This document shows positions 11,216 to 23,200 of a stretch of 64,000 nt of DNA, in pieces (the stretch's first letter is position 1; each line of letters starts with the position of its first letter). The position numbers and the translations under genes were made by a program. This DNA is from Iris pallida. Taxonomy: Eukaryota; Streptophyta; Magnoliopsida; Asparagales; Iridaceae. The stretch lies in NCBI GenBank assembly GCA_029216955.1, contig JANAVB010003400.1, positions 19,567,425-19,631,424 on the forward strand, in the 5' to 3' direction. The notes beneath the pieces are model-generated. The model searched no databases. It was not told where the DNA came from and saw only the letters and a list, made by a program, of their open reading frames with translations.

Positions 11216-13254
11216 GCGCCTTCACAAATAATGGCTTGCACTTGTTCATTGCTGCCCATAAGCTCAAAGACAGGCCATCTGAGGCGGTCGGTCAGGGACT
11301 TATGTCCGAACCAAGGGTCGAACCACAAGCTTGTGGTAGTGCCATCACAGATAGCTCGGCAAATATTCTCCTTCAACCACGGCCGCAACCTTAAAATATG
11401 CTTGAAGGTTACCGAAAAATTATTATCTATTTTCTGGATCCAAAAATTATTGCCTCTCAAATAACGGATGTTAATCCATCTAGCCCACATTGATTTCCCT
11501 GAGAGGAATTTCCAAGCTAATCTTGTCATCGCTACTTCGCGCAATACTTGTAAAGATAGCAAGCCGACTCTGCCTTCTTCTTTAGTTTTGCAAAGATCAG
11601 CCCACGCTATTTGGTGCATTCCTCCACGCCAGACGAAGTTGGCACACATATTTTCGATATTCTTAATGGTCTTCTCGGGGATATATAATGCTTGAAGCCA
11701 ATAATTCACTATCGCCCATATCACCGATCGGACAAGTTCTAATCTGCCTCCGAAAGAAAGAAGTTGAGCTTGCCACCCTTCTAATCTACCTTGGACGTAT
11801 TGTGTCAATCCCTGACAGTCAGCGTCCCGAGCATAGTTGATGGACAATGGGATCCCAAGATACTTGACCGACAATTGGCCAATCTCGATCTGAAGCCTGT
11901 GAGCCAGCTCCTCCTTTCCTGCACAATTCTTATTGAAGTATACATTACTTTTGTCCCTGTTCAGTTGCAAACCTGTCCAACGTCCGAAGTCCTCAATTAA
12001 CTCATTCAACGCTGCAATCGAGCTTTCAGAAGGCTCAATAAAAACCAATAAGTCATCCGCATATATAAGATGGGAGACAGTCGGGTTTATGCGTCTGTAG
12101 AGAGGTGTTATCCTTCCATGGTGTACAGCTATATCCATCAGGCACGATAGATATTCCATAACTACGGTGAACAAGTACGGTGATAGGGGGTCACCCTGGC
12201 GTAACCCCCTAGAGCTTCCAAAAAACCCGTAAGGCTGCCCTTGGATAATAATCGAAAAAGTAGGTGTCATAATACATTCTTTTATCCTGTCCACCCACCA
12301 ATCCGCAAATCCCATGCTTCTGAGAATTGAGCAGACGAAGCTTCTATTAACGGTATCATACGCTTTCCAGAGGTCGAGTTTGATACAGCCCTTCTTTCCA
12401 CCTGGCTTGTTGAATTCTCTTATCATCTCATGGGCTAGTAAACAATTATCCGTGATGCATCTACCCTTGATAAAAGCAGCTTGATTCTCCGAAATAAGCT
12501 CTTGTAGAATATCCTGCATCCGATCACACATAACAGAAGTAATAATTTTGTAAATAAAATTACAGCAAGATATTGGACGAAAGTCACCCAGTTCCGATGC
12601 GCCCTCCTTCTTCGGAATGAGAGTTAAGAAAGTATGATTGATTTCCTTCAGAAAACGTCCATTGGTGAAGAAATCGTGCACCACATCTAGCACCTGAAAT
12701 TTAATATTATTCCAGTGTTTCTTATAGAACCCTGCATTGAAGCCATCAGGGCCCGGCGCTTTATTTGGGTCCGCCTTCTTGATAATCTTCTCTATTTCCT
12801 CCATATTGATGGGCTGGCTCAGCTTGCTATTACCATGGTCAGTGACAATCCTCTTACATGTAATATCAGGAAAAGTATTATCATAAGTACTTTGATTGTA
12901 AAGATTACTGAAGTAACCTATAGCTTCCTCGACAATGCCTTCGACCCCTGTTACTACTTTCCCTTCCGTATCTATGATGGAGCCAATACTGTTCCTGTGC
13001 TGCCGCGCTCGGATTGTAGCGTGGTAAAATTTTGAGCACCGATCACCCTCCTTAAGCCATGTGCACTTCGCCCTTTGTTGGAGGCTAACTTCCTCTTTGA
13101 AGCGACAGCGCCGTATCGCCTCCTGTGCGATTACCTCTCTGGCCGCCCATACAGAGTCTGAGGGATCGGCTTGTAAATGATCTTGCACTTCTCTAAGTTC
13201 CTTCTCCATCTCTTCAATCCTGTCCTTGGGCCGCTTACTATTCCAAGCTTTCAA
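11188..13254 (-). pseudogene. LINE ORF2 reverse transcriptase segment
   Basis: 688 codons of uninterrupted RT. Seen in order: KADPNKAPGPDGFNAGFYKKH, then LTLIPKKEGASELGDFRPISC, FIKGRCITDNCLLAHEM, KLDLWKAYDTVNRSF, RGLRQGDPLSPYLF, the active site LIYADDLLVF (near 12060) and KYLGIPLS. The downstream thumb-type segment has WAIVNYWLQALYIPE and FVWRG. It is in the same frame as the endonuclease piece; only one TAG separates them. It ends early by frameshift at 11188 (TNPCTV then stop). Confidence 0.93.
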
Positions 13255-13287
13255 AGCTTGTTTGACAGATTTAAGTTTAGAAATAAA

Positions 13288-14109
13288 CTAATATTGGGTA
13301 TTACCTGATACTTCTCTTGTGAGATTGGCGTCAATCACCTCCTGGTACCCATCTTCGAGCGGCCAAGAGTTGTTGAATCTGAACGGACGTCGGCGAGTTG
13401 GCCGGTCAGCTACCATGCGTATCAATAGCGGAGTATGATCGCTTGTGCCTTTGTGTAGGCCTTCGGACCTGCTACACGGAAAGATCTCGATCCATTTGGA
13501 GTTGCAAATAGTCCTATCTAACTGACAGGAGATACGGTTGGACGCGGAGCTGTTATCCCATGACCATAAGTGCCCGAATTTGGTTAATGTAGTCAACCCG
13601 GATGTGAGAAGGCAGTCTTGGAAATCCGCAAGTATGACTTGAGGCACCACCCGACCTCCCCTCTTCTCGTCCTCAGAAAGAATAGCATTGAAGTCCCCAC
13701 TCAAAACCAGAGGAAGTTGATTCGCTACCTCAGCTTCTATTTTGATAATATCTTTCCATAGCTGATGACACAGTCTTTTGTCATTATGCCCATACACCGC
13801 ACCCACTATGCAACGAAAACCCCCTTTGTTACACAGTTCAACAACAATGAGTTGTTCAGAAAGAAACTTAAGTTGACCCGTCCAACTACGGGTATCCCAC
13901 ATGACCCAAATACGAGCCATCTCTCCTAACTGAAGATTGTGCACAGCTTCCCAGAGATGTGGAACGCGCCTGTTCAGTTTATCCACCGATTTGATTTTAC
14001 TCTCCAGTATGGATACTATATTGTATTTATTTCTCTTCACTACATTTAATATCTCGCGCCATTTACCTATGGAGTTCGCTCCGCGAACATTCCATGTTAT
14101 GGCCGACAT
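13288..14109 (-). pseudogene. LINE ORF2 apurinic-type endonuclease segment
   Basis: The start MSAITWNVRGANS is the usual plant LINE endonuclease start. Catalytic landmarks follow: LESK (metal-binding Glu), LVLSGDFNAIL and TSDHTPLL near the end. The frame stops at a TAG after GNTQY. Translation on the same frame resumes with FISKLKSVKQALKAWN, so this is a single nonsense change inside an otherwise continuous ORF2. ORF1 ends immediately upstream (14110), so the two ORFs abut. Confidence 0.92.
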
Positions 14110-15780
14110 TTAAGACTCTGGCTGAGGGTCCTGATTGCTCATCTCACTCCCCCTAGGACATGTCGGGGGGTCAGATTGTTCCTCCACTTGATTCCCAATA
14201 CCGTCTGGCATATTCGTACTTCCTCGTAGCATTAATGTCCACTTAGGATTTACTGAGGTCAGCGCCATACCTGGATCCTCCGACCCTGTTGATTTGTCCA
14301 TATGCACATCCTCGTCGTCGTGACTCTCGACTCTTCTCCTGGCTCTGCTATTAAAATCATCAATCTTCTCCAATTGTTCTGCCTGACAGGATTGCCTATC
14401 TTCTTCACTCATCCGATGTTGGTGTTGTTGAGACTCAACGACAACCAATGCACGATCAAGACTTGTTTCCTCCGTTTGCGCTTGTTCTGGTCCCGGACGC
14501 TTCCCTAGGATTGAAGACGTTGCAGCAACTCGTCTCTCTATTCCTCCTTCTCCGTTAGCATCTTGTTCCATGGGGCATTGTTCTGCATTCTCGTTTGTTG
14601 AAATTCCTCCATCCTTGCTAATACCCATCGTCACATCACCCTCTTCTTCGACCTGCTTGTTATTCGATTGCCCGTTGAGTCCCAAGTTAACTTCATCTCT
14701 AGGCGGGTCGAGACAATTTGTCTTCACATGCCCGAAACACCTACAGTTGGCGCACGAAGGCGGCACCCATTCATATTCTATTTCCTGTGTTGTCCACTTC
14801 CCATTAGGAAGCACCAGGTCTATTTTCCTTGGGAGCGTATCTGAAGCCGTGATCTCAACGAAAATGCGCGCATAGGATAGACGTTGTCTCCGTGCGGTGG
14901 GGAGATCGGTCCGGATAGGTCTGCCAACCATGCTTGCCATCTTCATTATGGAAGGGATACTCCACAGTTGGGGGGACAGCCAGGGTAAGCGTATCCATAT
15001 TGGGACCGTAGTTAGACGATCCTTCTCGAAATTTGATTCCGGGAACCATCTCTTCAGTACCACCAGGCGCCCGTCAAAAGTCCAGGGACCACCCTCCAGA
15101 ATCCTCTCCATGTCTTCCGCGTATGCAAATTTGATGAAATAGAAACCATTCTCACGCGAGAATATTTCCATCTCCCCTTTAGGACGCCAAACCCTATGTG
15201 CGTATGCTCGCAACTGGCCGTAGAAAGGCCTATTCCCCATTACGTATAGAATCAGCGTATTCTTCCAATACTCCGTCGTTTCCTGCATGTCCTCCTTTGT
15301 TATCTCCACCACTCTCGAACCATTAATCACGCTCGGTTCGACGTATTGTAGATCAACCTCTTCCTGTATAGGTGCCGGTCTGCAGATCTCCACCCAGGAC
15401 ACCGGTTTAGAGCTTGATGGATTTCTTCCCCCTTGCTCTGGGATATTCAGGACAGGGGACTTCCCCTTGTTCTTCTCAGCATTATTGTTATTCTTTCCTT
15501 GGTCGGCCCCCTTGCCATTGCCCTCTACTACCGGACTCTTCATCGTGGGGCGGATCCCCTGCTGTTGCTGTGTCGCCCCAATGGGACGCAACTCCCGTCG
15601 AGTCCATTGGGATCTTCCCGTGGGAGGATGACCGACCGCCTGCCGAGTTCCTCGTTGATCCACGGGCTTGGGTTTCCTCCTGCGCTCCACTGTCGTCCAA
15701 CCCCCGGCCAAGTCCCTGGTTGAGTCATCCCCTTCCTCGCTACTGGCATCCGGTCGGGCGCTCTTATCTTCCCTGCCGGC

Positions 15781-15839
<59 letters not shown>

Positions 15840-15852
15840 CACGAGTAACCAT
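14110..15852 (-). CDS. LINE ORF1, DUF4283/zinc-knuckle RNA-binding protein
   Basis: 580 codons from an ATG at 15852. After a microsatellite-encoded Ile-Tyr run (about residues 6-23) comes a basic, low-complexity region, then a DUF4283-type domain ([48 protein letters not shown]) and the CCHC knuckle [14 protein letters not shown]. The C-terminal tail is acidic and Gln-rich. In plant LINEs this protein binds element RNA and accompanies the ORF2 protein. The frame is intact, but the TA run means that its length, and the frame linking ATG to the domain, depend on repeat number; downstream Met codons could serve instead. Confidence 0.85.
15782..15836. repeat. (TA)n inside LINE ORF1
   Basis: About 55 bp of pure TA lie between the first five codons of ORF1 and the rest of the frame. 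It is read as alternating Ile-Tyr on the minus strand. Confidence 0.95.
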
Positions 15853-15920
15853 GAGAGCGGCGCTAGGGTTTCCCCAAAATTCGGGGAAACCCTAGCGCCG
15901 CTCTCATGGTTACTCGTGCA

Positions 15921-15925
<5 letters not shown>
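15833..15925. repeat. Perfect palindrome at the LINE 5' end (43-bp arms, 7-bp loop)
   Basis: The arm at 15833-15875 is the exact reverse complement of 15883-15925, with spacer AAAATTC. Each arm holds AAACCCTAGCGCCGCTC and the ORF1 start ATGGTTACTCGTGCAA. The LINE 5' terminus is therefore present twice, head to head. It may have arisen by 5' inversion or snap-back at integration, from two LINE ends, or as an assembly artefact. Confidence 0.92.
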
Positions 15926-16018
<93 letters not shown>

Positions 16019-16024
16019 TCCCAT

Positions 16025-16095
<71 letters not shown>
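15926..16095. repeat. (AAT)n and two (TA)n runs with an interposed TTTTTCCCATGG
   Basis: AAT repeats (to about 15957) pass into TA repeats. TTTTTCCCATGG interrupts at 16015-16026, then TA continues to 16095. TTTTTCCCA near 16015 and TGGGAAAAA near 16108 are inverted repeats around the second TA run, so the region can fold. Confidence 0.9.
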
Positions 16096-16097
<2 letters not shown>

Positions 16098-16099
16098 CG

Positions 16100-17206
16100 A
16101 GGACCGTGGGAAAAATTGGCATCCCTACTTGGGATGGTTATAGGAGTCGCATGTAAGTCCACTATTAAGCCTTGTCTCAAATCTAATTTTACTTTTCTAA
16201 TTTTAATAAAATTCTGAAAATTACTTTTCAAGATTTTTTTTGAATTATTTAATCGTCAAATTCTATTTCGTATAAAAGAAAATACTAATTCTTTTCCTAA
16301 ACCTAAGTTTGATGGAATTATGACCTACTGATTTATGTTTCAAAAAAAATGGAAGTGGCTCATCGATTTGTGTAGCTTGTATGTTTGATGTATAGCTTGT
16401 ACAGATTTTGTTAAACTTGACTATATCATACTCAAATGTATAATTGTACAGCAATGAGAAGCTTTGTACGTTTGCTACATATTCACTCTTTGTTGGTACA
16501 AAAATTCCCCAAGATTTGTCTAGCTCGTTATGATATCTTATTCTTGTTTACATGCTGTATATGGTAACCTCACCATATTCAAATAGTGGTAGCCCTATCC
16601 ACTTACATGCTTATTGTTGGCTTGCCAAACAATAAAAGGGAAAAAGACCACTTTCTAATGCCAAATACAGGTAATTAACCAAACACAATTTGCAAACATT
16701 AGTGATTCCAATTTCCAAAGCAAAATAAAGTCAAAGCAAAATACGGGATTTTAGAATTCCCAAATTCATAAACCCTACCAACTTTCTACATGTTGAATTT
16801 CATTTTCCACTTCCAATCCAAAGGATCACTTCTTAACAGGCATGACACCACAGGAAACAAACACAAACCACACGACTAGGTGAAAAAAGGTGGTAAGATC
16901 AAGGATATCAGAAAGAAAAAGGGCAACGTCTGGAGTTTGAGTCAAAATCCTGAAAACTGGAAGCTAAACAGAATTTCTCTATAACCAATTCACCACAAAG
17001 CCAGTGTACTTATACTAAGAGTATCAAAATCTCATTCAACTGTTTAGAATCATAAGACTCTAGTCAAATTATTTTGACAGAACAAAAGTCAGTCATGCTG
17101 TCATCCTTTCTCCTGATGTTTAAATGTGAAAAAGGTTCAAGGTTTAAACAAAACATGAAGCTGCAACCACTGCAATTGTACACTACTAAGGGAAACATCC
17201 TGTCAT
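16100..17206. other. 3' flank of the subunit e gene, no gene recognised
   Basis: AT-rich sequence without a convincing ORF. It should contain the 3' UTR and poly(A) site of the minus-strand gene ending at 17207, but I could not fix the site. Confidence 0.4.
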
Positions 17207-20200
17207 TTAGTGACCTTTTGCCTCTGCCTTGTGGGACTTTGCTTTTGCCTGAAAGACCAGGAAAAAGAAGAAATTAGGTATTGCCCAAAGCACAAATATT
17301 AATATCTTTCCTTGTAACTTGCACCTATTAAACTGATAATTTTAATCATATTCGAATATTTACAATTTAGATGCTTGCAATCACCCAACCGAAGTACATC
17401 ATATAGAGCTAACAACCAAGATCCAAAAAAACAGTATAAACAGATCAGTGTGGCTCCTATATTACAAATATAATATCACCTCCAGCTGATACCATTATTT
17501 GTCATTGACTGTTTGGTGTCACAAGTACTAGGCCCTAACAAGTACCACGAAAAGCCAACCACCCTGCGACTAGGTCAAGTGGGGAAATAATTGCAGTTCA
17601 GCTGGTTTATTCAATTGAGAAAGTGAGCAAATTGAAATGTCCTTGTCCGAGCACAGGGCAGCTACTTCAATCTATGAAGAATCTGTGTGCGTTTGCGAGC
17701 TAGCGCACTCGCGTGTGGGTTCACGAGTTAGTATGCGTGCACATCCCATCCAATTTTCTTCCAGTCCAATGATGAACCATATACTGAGACTCTATCTCAT
17801 GTAGCTCAGCTTAAAGCTTGCTTCAAATTGCTCAAATCACCTATGGCTTTTGGCTACATACGATATTTGAGTTTGAAGGCAGTTAAGTGCAAGGAAGCCA
17901 ATTGATCACCAGCAATTTCTCCAGTAGAGGCAAGCGAACTCGGTCAGGGGTTGCAGAAAAGAAAAAGGAGGAATGAATCATCCCGAGGTACCCAGTTCTA
18001 GTACTTCACACCTCCCTTAAAGGCTATAATCACATATAGGCTATAAGGAATTTCTATAGAGTTGGCATTTTGATCCTCCTATTCACATATTTCAAACTGC
18101 ATCCAGATCATACCAAAATTACCTTAATGTTCCCTCCCAATCTAAAGATAGGATGGTGTTTTTTCTCCACTAATTTCATGTGGCCACCCTCTTTCCCAAA
18201 TTTGGGTGTGTTTGGCAAAACATGTAATCCACCCAACCCAATTTAACCATGGAACTAGAGATTTCACGGGGTTGTAAGGAACCTGATAAACTAATCCATG
18301 TTCGTGAAAGTTATATGAAACCTTGTGAAACCCATGTTGAGTTGGCACATATAGAGGCTATAAGGAATTTCTATAGAGTTGGCATTTTGATCCTCCTATT
18401 CTCATATTTCAAACTGCATCCAAATCATACCTAAATTACCTCAATGTTGCTCCCAATCTAAAGATAGGATGGTGTTTTTTTCCACTAATTTCATGCGGCC
18501 ACCCTCTTTCCCAAATGTGGGTGTGTTTGGCAAAACATGTAATCCACCCAACCAAATTAAACCATGGAACTAGAGATTTCACGGGGTTGTAAGAAACCTG
18601 ATAAACTAATCCACGTTCGTGAAATTTCTATGAAACCTTGTGAAACCCATGCTGAGTTGGCACCAGCACAAAACATATATGCTATGGGATTCAACAGGTT
18701 GCAAATCATGTTGGGATTAAAAACACATTGGAATCATGAGAAGACAGACCCGTTTACTGCTCTTTTTAGAGACTAAAAACTATCTAATGGATTCATGAGA
18801 CTTCAATGGACTCCACTCAAAATAAAGTGAGCCTCGTAGTCGAAAAAAATTATAGGTGCTAAAAGGGTGGCCTGCCAGTTCTGAAACATAAAGAAATTAT
18901 GTTTCAGACTTGTCAAACGACTGATACCTCATTGGTTGACAAGGTTTCAATGTTCAGTGAGAAGTTAACACGTCACGAAAACAGATATAGATCAACACGA
19001 CATCTCAACTTGTATTGACCTTGAATAAAGATCAGTAGGCTTAAGGAAATTCCCAAGTCAGGGTTGAGTTTGGTAGCATAGGAGTTGAGGTGCAGTAGAT
19101 AATAGATCTTGTCGGTTCCAAGCTGTAAACCAACATTCTGACGGTGTAATGCTACAGATTCCATCCTAAAATGTCAAAAATGTAACCATTGAATCCTCTA
19201 ATCCACTTACCTATATCATCAACCAGGGAGATCTAGAAGCAGATATTTTAATTGTCATTACAAGTGAAGGGAGAATAGAGAAAGGAAGAGTCGAGCAAAG
19301 AATTTCTTCATAATTGCATTCTTTCGACCCCAAAATAGCAAGGTCCGAAGTATTGTTATCATAACCTTCCTATGAGTATAGGTATCGGCACTTTCGAAGT
19401 ATTGGATTTTTTATATTGGAAAACAAATAATTAGAAAAAAAATAGGCATAATTTTAATTATTTTATGTGTTGTTTCTTAGTAGTTTTGAAATTGAATGAA
19501 ATAATAGTCACCCTTGTTGATTGGTTTACCTGCGATAAATTCCTTTATTTACATGCTTTTATACCCTTATTATGCTTTTACACCCTTGTTGATTGGTCTT
19601 TTCGTTCAGTTTTCTCTGCCGAATGACTGGGAAATAGACCCATCAACGTCACTAATCGGTCAATATCGGTAGCGGACGGTATCGAATCGGCACATGTCAA
19701 AACGTATCATTATGCCGATATTACGAACTATGCAAAATAGTCATGTATGATCTTAAACTTCCCATAATGTTCTGCAAACACCTAAACAGGAGCTACTAAC
19801 AAAAAATTTGAAAGACAAGGCAAACATTGATTTCCTTAATCCACTATGCCATTAAAGACCCTTATTATTCTGACAATCTATTATACAAACACCTGCACAC
19901 CATAGCCGAAGCATTAGTAGCATGAAGAAAAAGGACATGCAATAATTCCTTCTGTTATTCTTGAAAGAATAAGTTTGGGTAGCATTACATCCCAACTTAA
20001 TCAGGCTATGAAGATACGTGGTTCAAACTTCAAAGCTTTAGTCATCCAACTCTACATGTCATATATCATAATAAGCCTCTGCTAATGTCACACTCAATCA
20101 AGAAACATGCAATAGGTCAATATGAAAACTAGTTGCCACAAGTTCCTAAGATCGTCTATGATATTGAAGACTTCAATCAAGTTCAACAACCTACAGCTAC

Positions 20201-23200
20201 AAGCACCATTCATAAATTCACCATAAGCAAAGTGAATTGAGACCACCAATTCCCTCGTAGGGGTTGAGATGCACTAGATGTAGGATCTGCTGTCAGCTCC
20301 AATTCATGTTGCATGCCAACATTTTGACGCTGCAGATTATGCCAGACTTCATCCTAAAAAATACTTTCTAAGACGAACCTTGTGTCGGCTCCAATCCAAT
20401 CTGCACGCCAAAATTATTCCAACATTTCGTAATGTTTGACTACCAGAAATAATGTAGCCTCACCCTTTAAAAATACTTATCCAAGACAAACCTTAAATGA
20501 ATACTCTTTGCTTGCCTCATCTCTCATACTTAGCAATAAAAAAACAACCCTTTTGCCCCTCCCCTGTACGTTTTCTCTAAATCCTTTGTCAAAGTTTTCA
20601 AAGTAATTTTCCCCAATCCCTACAAGTTTTGAACAAATCAGGTTGCTTATGGCTGAAAATATCCTCACCTCTTAAGTCTTAACCCCACAGCCTTGATTTC
20701 ATCTAGTACGTCTCTAGTTAGTTCTTGGGTATCTTAAACTCTTAACTATAGATAATACTTGGTCATAAATTCTCACAGGGTGACCAGCACACAATGAACC
20801 TATGCCAGTCAGTTTTATATAGTATTTTCTTTACTCCTCCTAAGAACACTTTCAATCTCCCTAATAGTCAACTCACCTCTTCCGAGAATGGACCTAAAAA
20901 CCTAACCCTGTGACTCGAGTTCTGCCAACATATCGTGGCACTTTATATTTGAGCATCTGATGGAGGGCCACCAGAGAGGTCATCTGGTGGATTTCAACAT
21001 CACTTGTTTCAGCTGTAAACACTGGACACCAAGGCGACATGAATTCAATGAAATCATCCATCCATTGACTCCTATGTTATGGTCAGATGTTCTGTTTAGC
21101 TGGTAAAGGGCCAAGGAGTCCTTTTGCGAGCGTAAGCCTTCCACCTTAAAGACACCTTCCTGTTGTCAACCTGCTAGGCAGTCAACAATCCCTTATCTGA
21201 CCATGTTGCCATCTACTCAACATTGATCTGCAGCGATTCAATCCCATGCAATCTTCCACCTCAAAAGAGCTTGGTTAGAGCCTCCTACATTTGACAAAAC
21301 CATCACCAAATGCTGGGACAATATTCAGGCAACAGGAACAGGCAGCGTAAGGGCCAACATGGTTTTCAAGCTGCACACAGTATGGGGCCAACAGAGATGG
21401 TGCCATGAGCTTTTTGGTAGCATTACCAGGAAAAGCTGAACATAATTGCGAGCATTCACCACCCTCAATACCATTGTGGAGGCAGTAGGCACAATTCTTC
21501 TCAGCCAACAAGGTTCAATCATGACAACTTGAAATCAGTGCTGACTGAAATAAAAGATCAGGAGAATTTGCATGAGGCCAGCCCTCACAAGTAGAATGGT
21601 TTGGCCGAGGAGACTCTCAAAGTCCAAACACAGTTTTTTGCAATGTAGTCAATAAGCAACACCAAATGCTGGGTACCAAAGCTACAACAGTTATAGACCA
21701 GCAAGACATTATTGTTCAATTTCATGATCATAACAAGCACATGATTGGAGAGCAGACTTGCAGAATGTGCTAACTAACAGTCCTCCCACATATCATATAG
21801 AATAGTCTCTAAAGGAAGCCCTTATTTAAGAAAAATATAAGCGGCAATATTTTTCTTTGTTGGGGACGACGCAACCAAATGGTTTTTCCAACCTTTTTCG
21901 AGAAATTTTGGTTACTAAAAAACTTGACCTCTCAGCCTGTTTGCTATGTTTAACTACAAGCAACAAGATCTTCATGGCATAACTATGCCATGTTCGTTGT
22001 TATTCCTATATGGCTGAGGCACCCGTAGGCACAAATGTCCTATCAGTCTTCTGAATTCTTTCTACAAGATTATCACCAAGGTCTCTCGACTCTTCAACAA
22101 GGCTCAAGTAGAAAATAGAAATCTTGAAAGACAACTACCAATCTAATTTTCTCTGGCTGATACATTCATAGGAATACATTGTCAGCGTCATGACACCATG
22201 GCACATGCCAAAAAAAAACATTAAAGATCTTTCTTGAAAACACTATCCTGAATAGCCCTTAGGCTTGGGTATGTTTGGTGTTGTAAAGTGGATAGGAATT
22301 TGGTATTCCATCCATATTACTGCATTTGGCATGAGCCACTTAAGAACTCCTGGGAGTAAAGAATTTCTTTGAGGATCAGATTCCAACCACATGAGGGGAA
22401 TATATTTGTTAGTGAGAAGTGTGCTTTCTTCCCTTCTATCAATAACATAATGCACATAATTTGATACCTAAAATTCTATATTCCAGAAATATGATATTTA
22501 TACCAAACACAATAATACAAAGTTTTTAGGAATTTAATTCATGTGTACAAAATTCATGAGAATACGGAATTCCTTGCAATAGTGCAATCCTCATACCATA
22601 ACTTCAATCTCATAGCTTGAGAAACCGTCCTTGCAATTTCTCACTTGAGGTTTGGAATCAAAGAGTATTGTCTAGATTAGAAAATGCCCTAGCTCCCCTA
22701 TGAATCGTCTCCTATTCATATCTTATTCATATCTTGGTCGACAATACTTTTGGGAAGTCAGCTCAAACAGGAGATCTACCTCTGGCCCTACTTTAATCTT
22801 GCGGATGATGTCCTGACCCGTATTCTCTACCATGCAGTGCAAGTCAACCTTCGTCAAATCAACAATCTACCATGATAGTCGTTTAGGCTATAATATGTGG
22901 ATGAGTACCTTCTCCTATGGCTCATTGGCATTTGGCACTCTAATGGTAGTTCTCTATTTTTCCACACTCATCTTGTACAACATCAACAAGTCCTATTACT
23001 ATATTGTATAACCTAAGGCTCAACCTGACGTTCACTTCATTAATAGCACGCTCAATACTCAATAGTCAAACCAAAGACTTTCCATTCAATTACCTAAACT
23101 GTCAAATCATAGCCTTTGTGCTAACCATCAGCGACGTTAACCATAGATTGATCATATTGTACATCGATTGGCAGATGGAAGGGTTATACCCTCTCACACA

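Larger units (their letters stand above)
10483..15880 (-). mobile_element. Nearly full-length plant L1-type LINE
   Basis: The minus strand carries ORF1 (nucleic-acid-binding) and ORF2 (endonuclease, RT, zf-RVT) in the normal order, an AATAAA signal and a TA-rich 3' tail. ORF2 has one in-frame TAG near 13288 and one frameshift at about 11190-11215; otherwise it is open. CCATGG followed by TA repeats occurs on both sides (10477 and 16021) and may be the target duplication, but the TA content makes this weak. Confidence 0.88.

Noticed and set aside
14302..15723. Plus-strand ORFs across LINE ORF1
   Set aside because: Shadow frames of ORF1; the minus-strand frame has the DUF4283 and CCHC motifs.
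15863..16231. Ile-Tyr and Asn repeat ORFs on both strands
   Set aside because: They are TA and AAT microsatellite translations.
21275..21522. Cys-rich minus-strand ORFs in intron 2 as a small secreted protein gene
   Set aside because: Two overlapping frames, no signal peptide pattern or promoter, and the DNA around them is decayed repeat.
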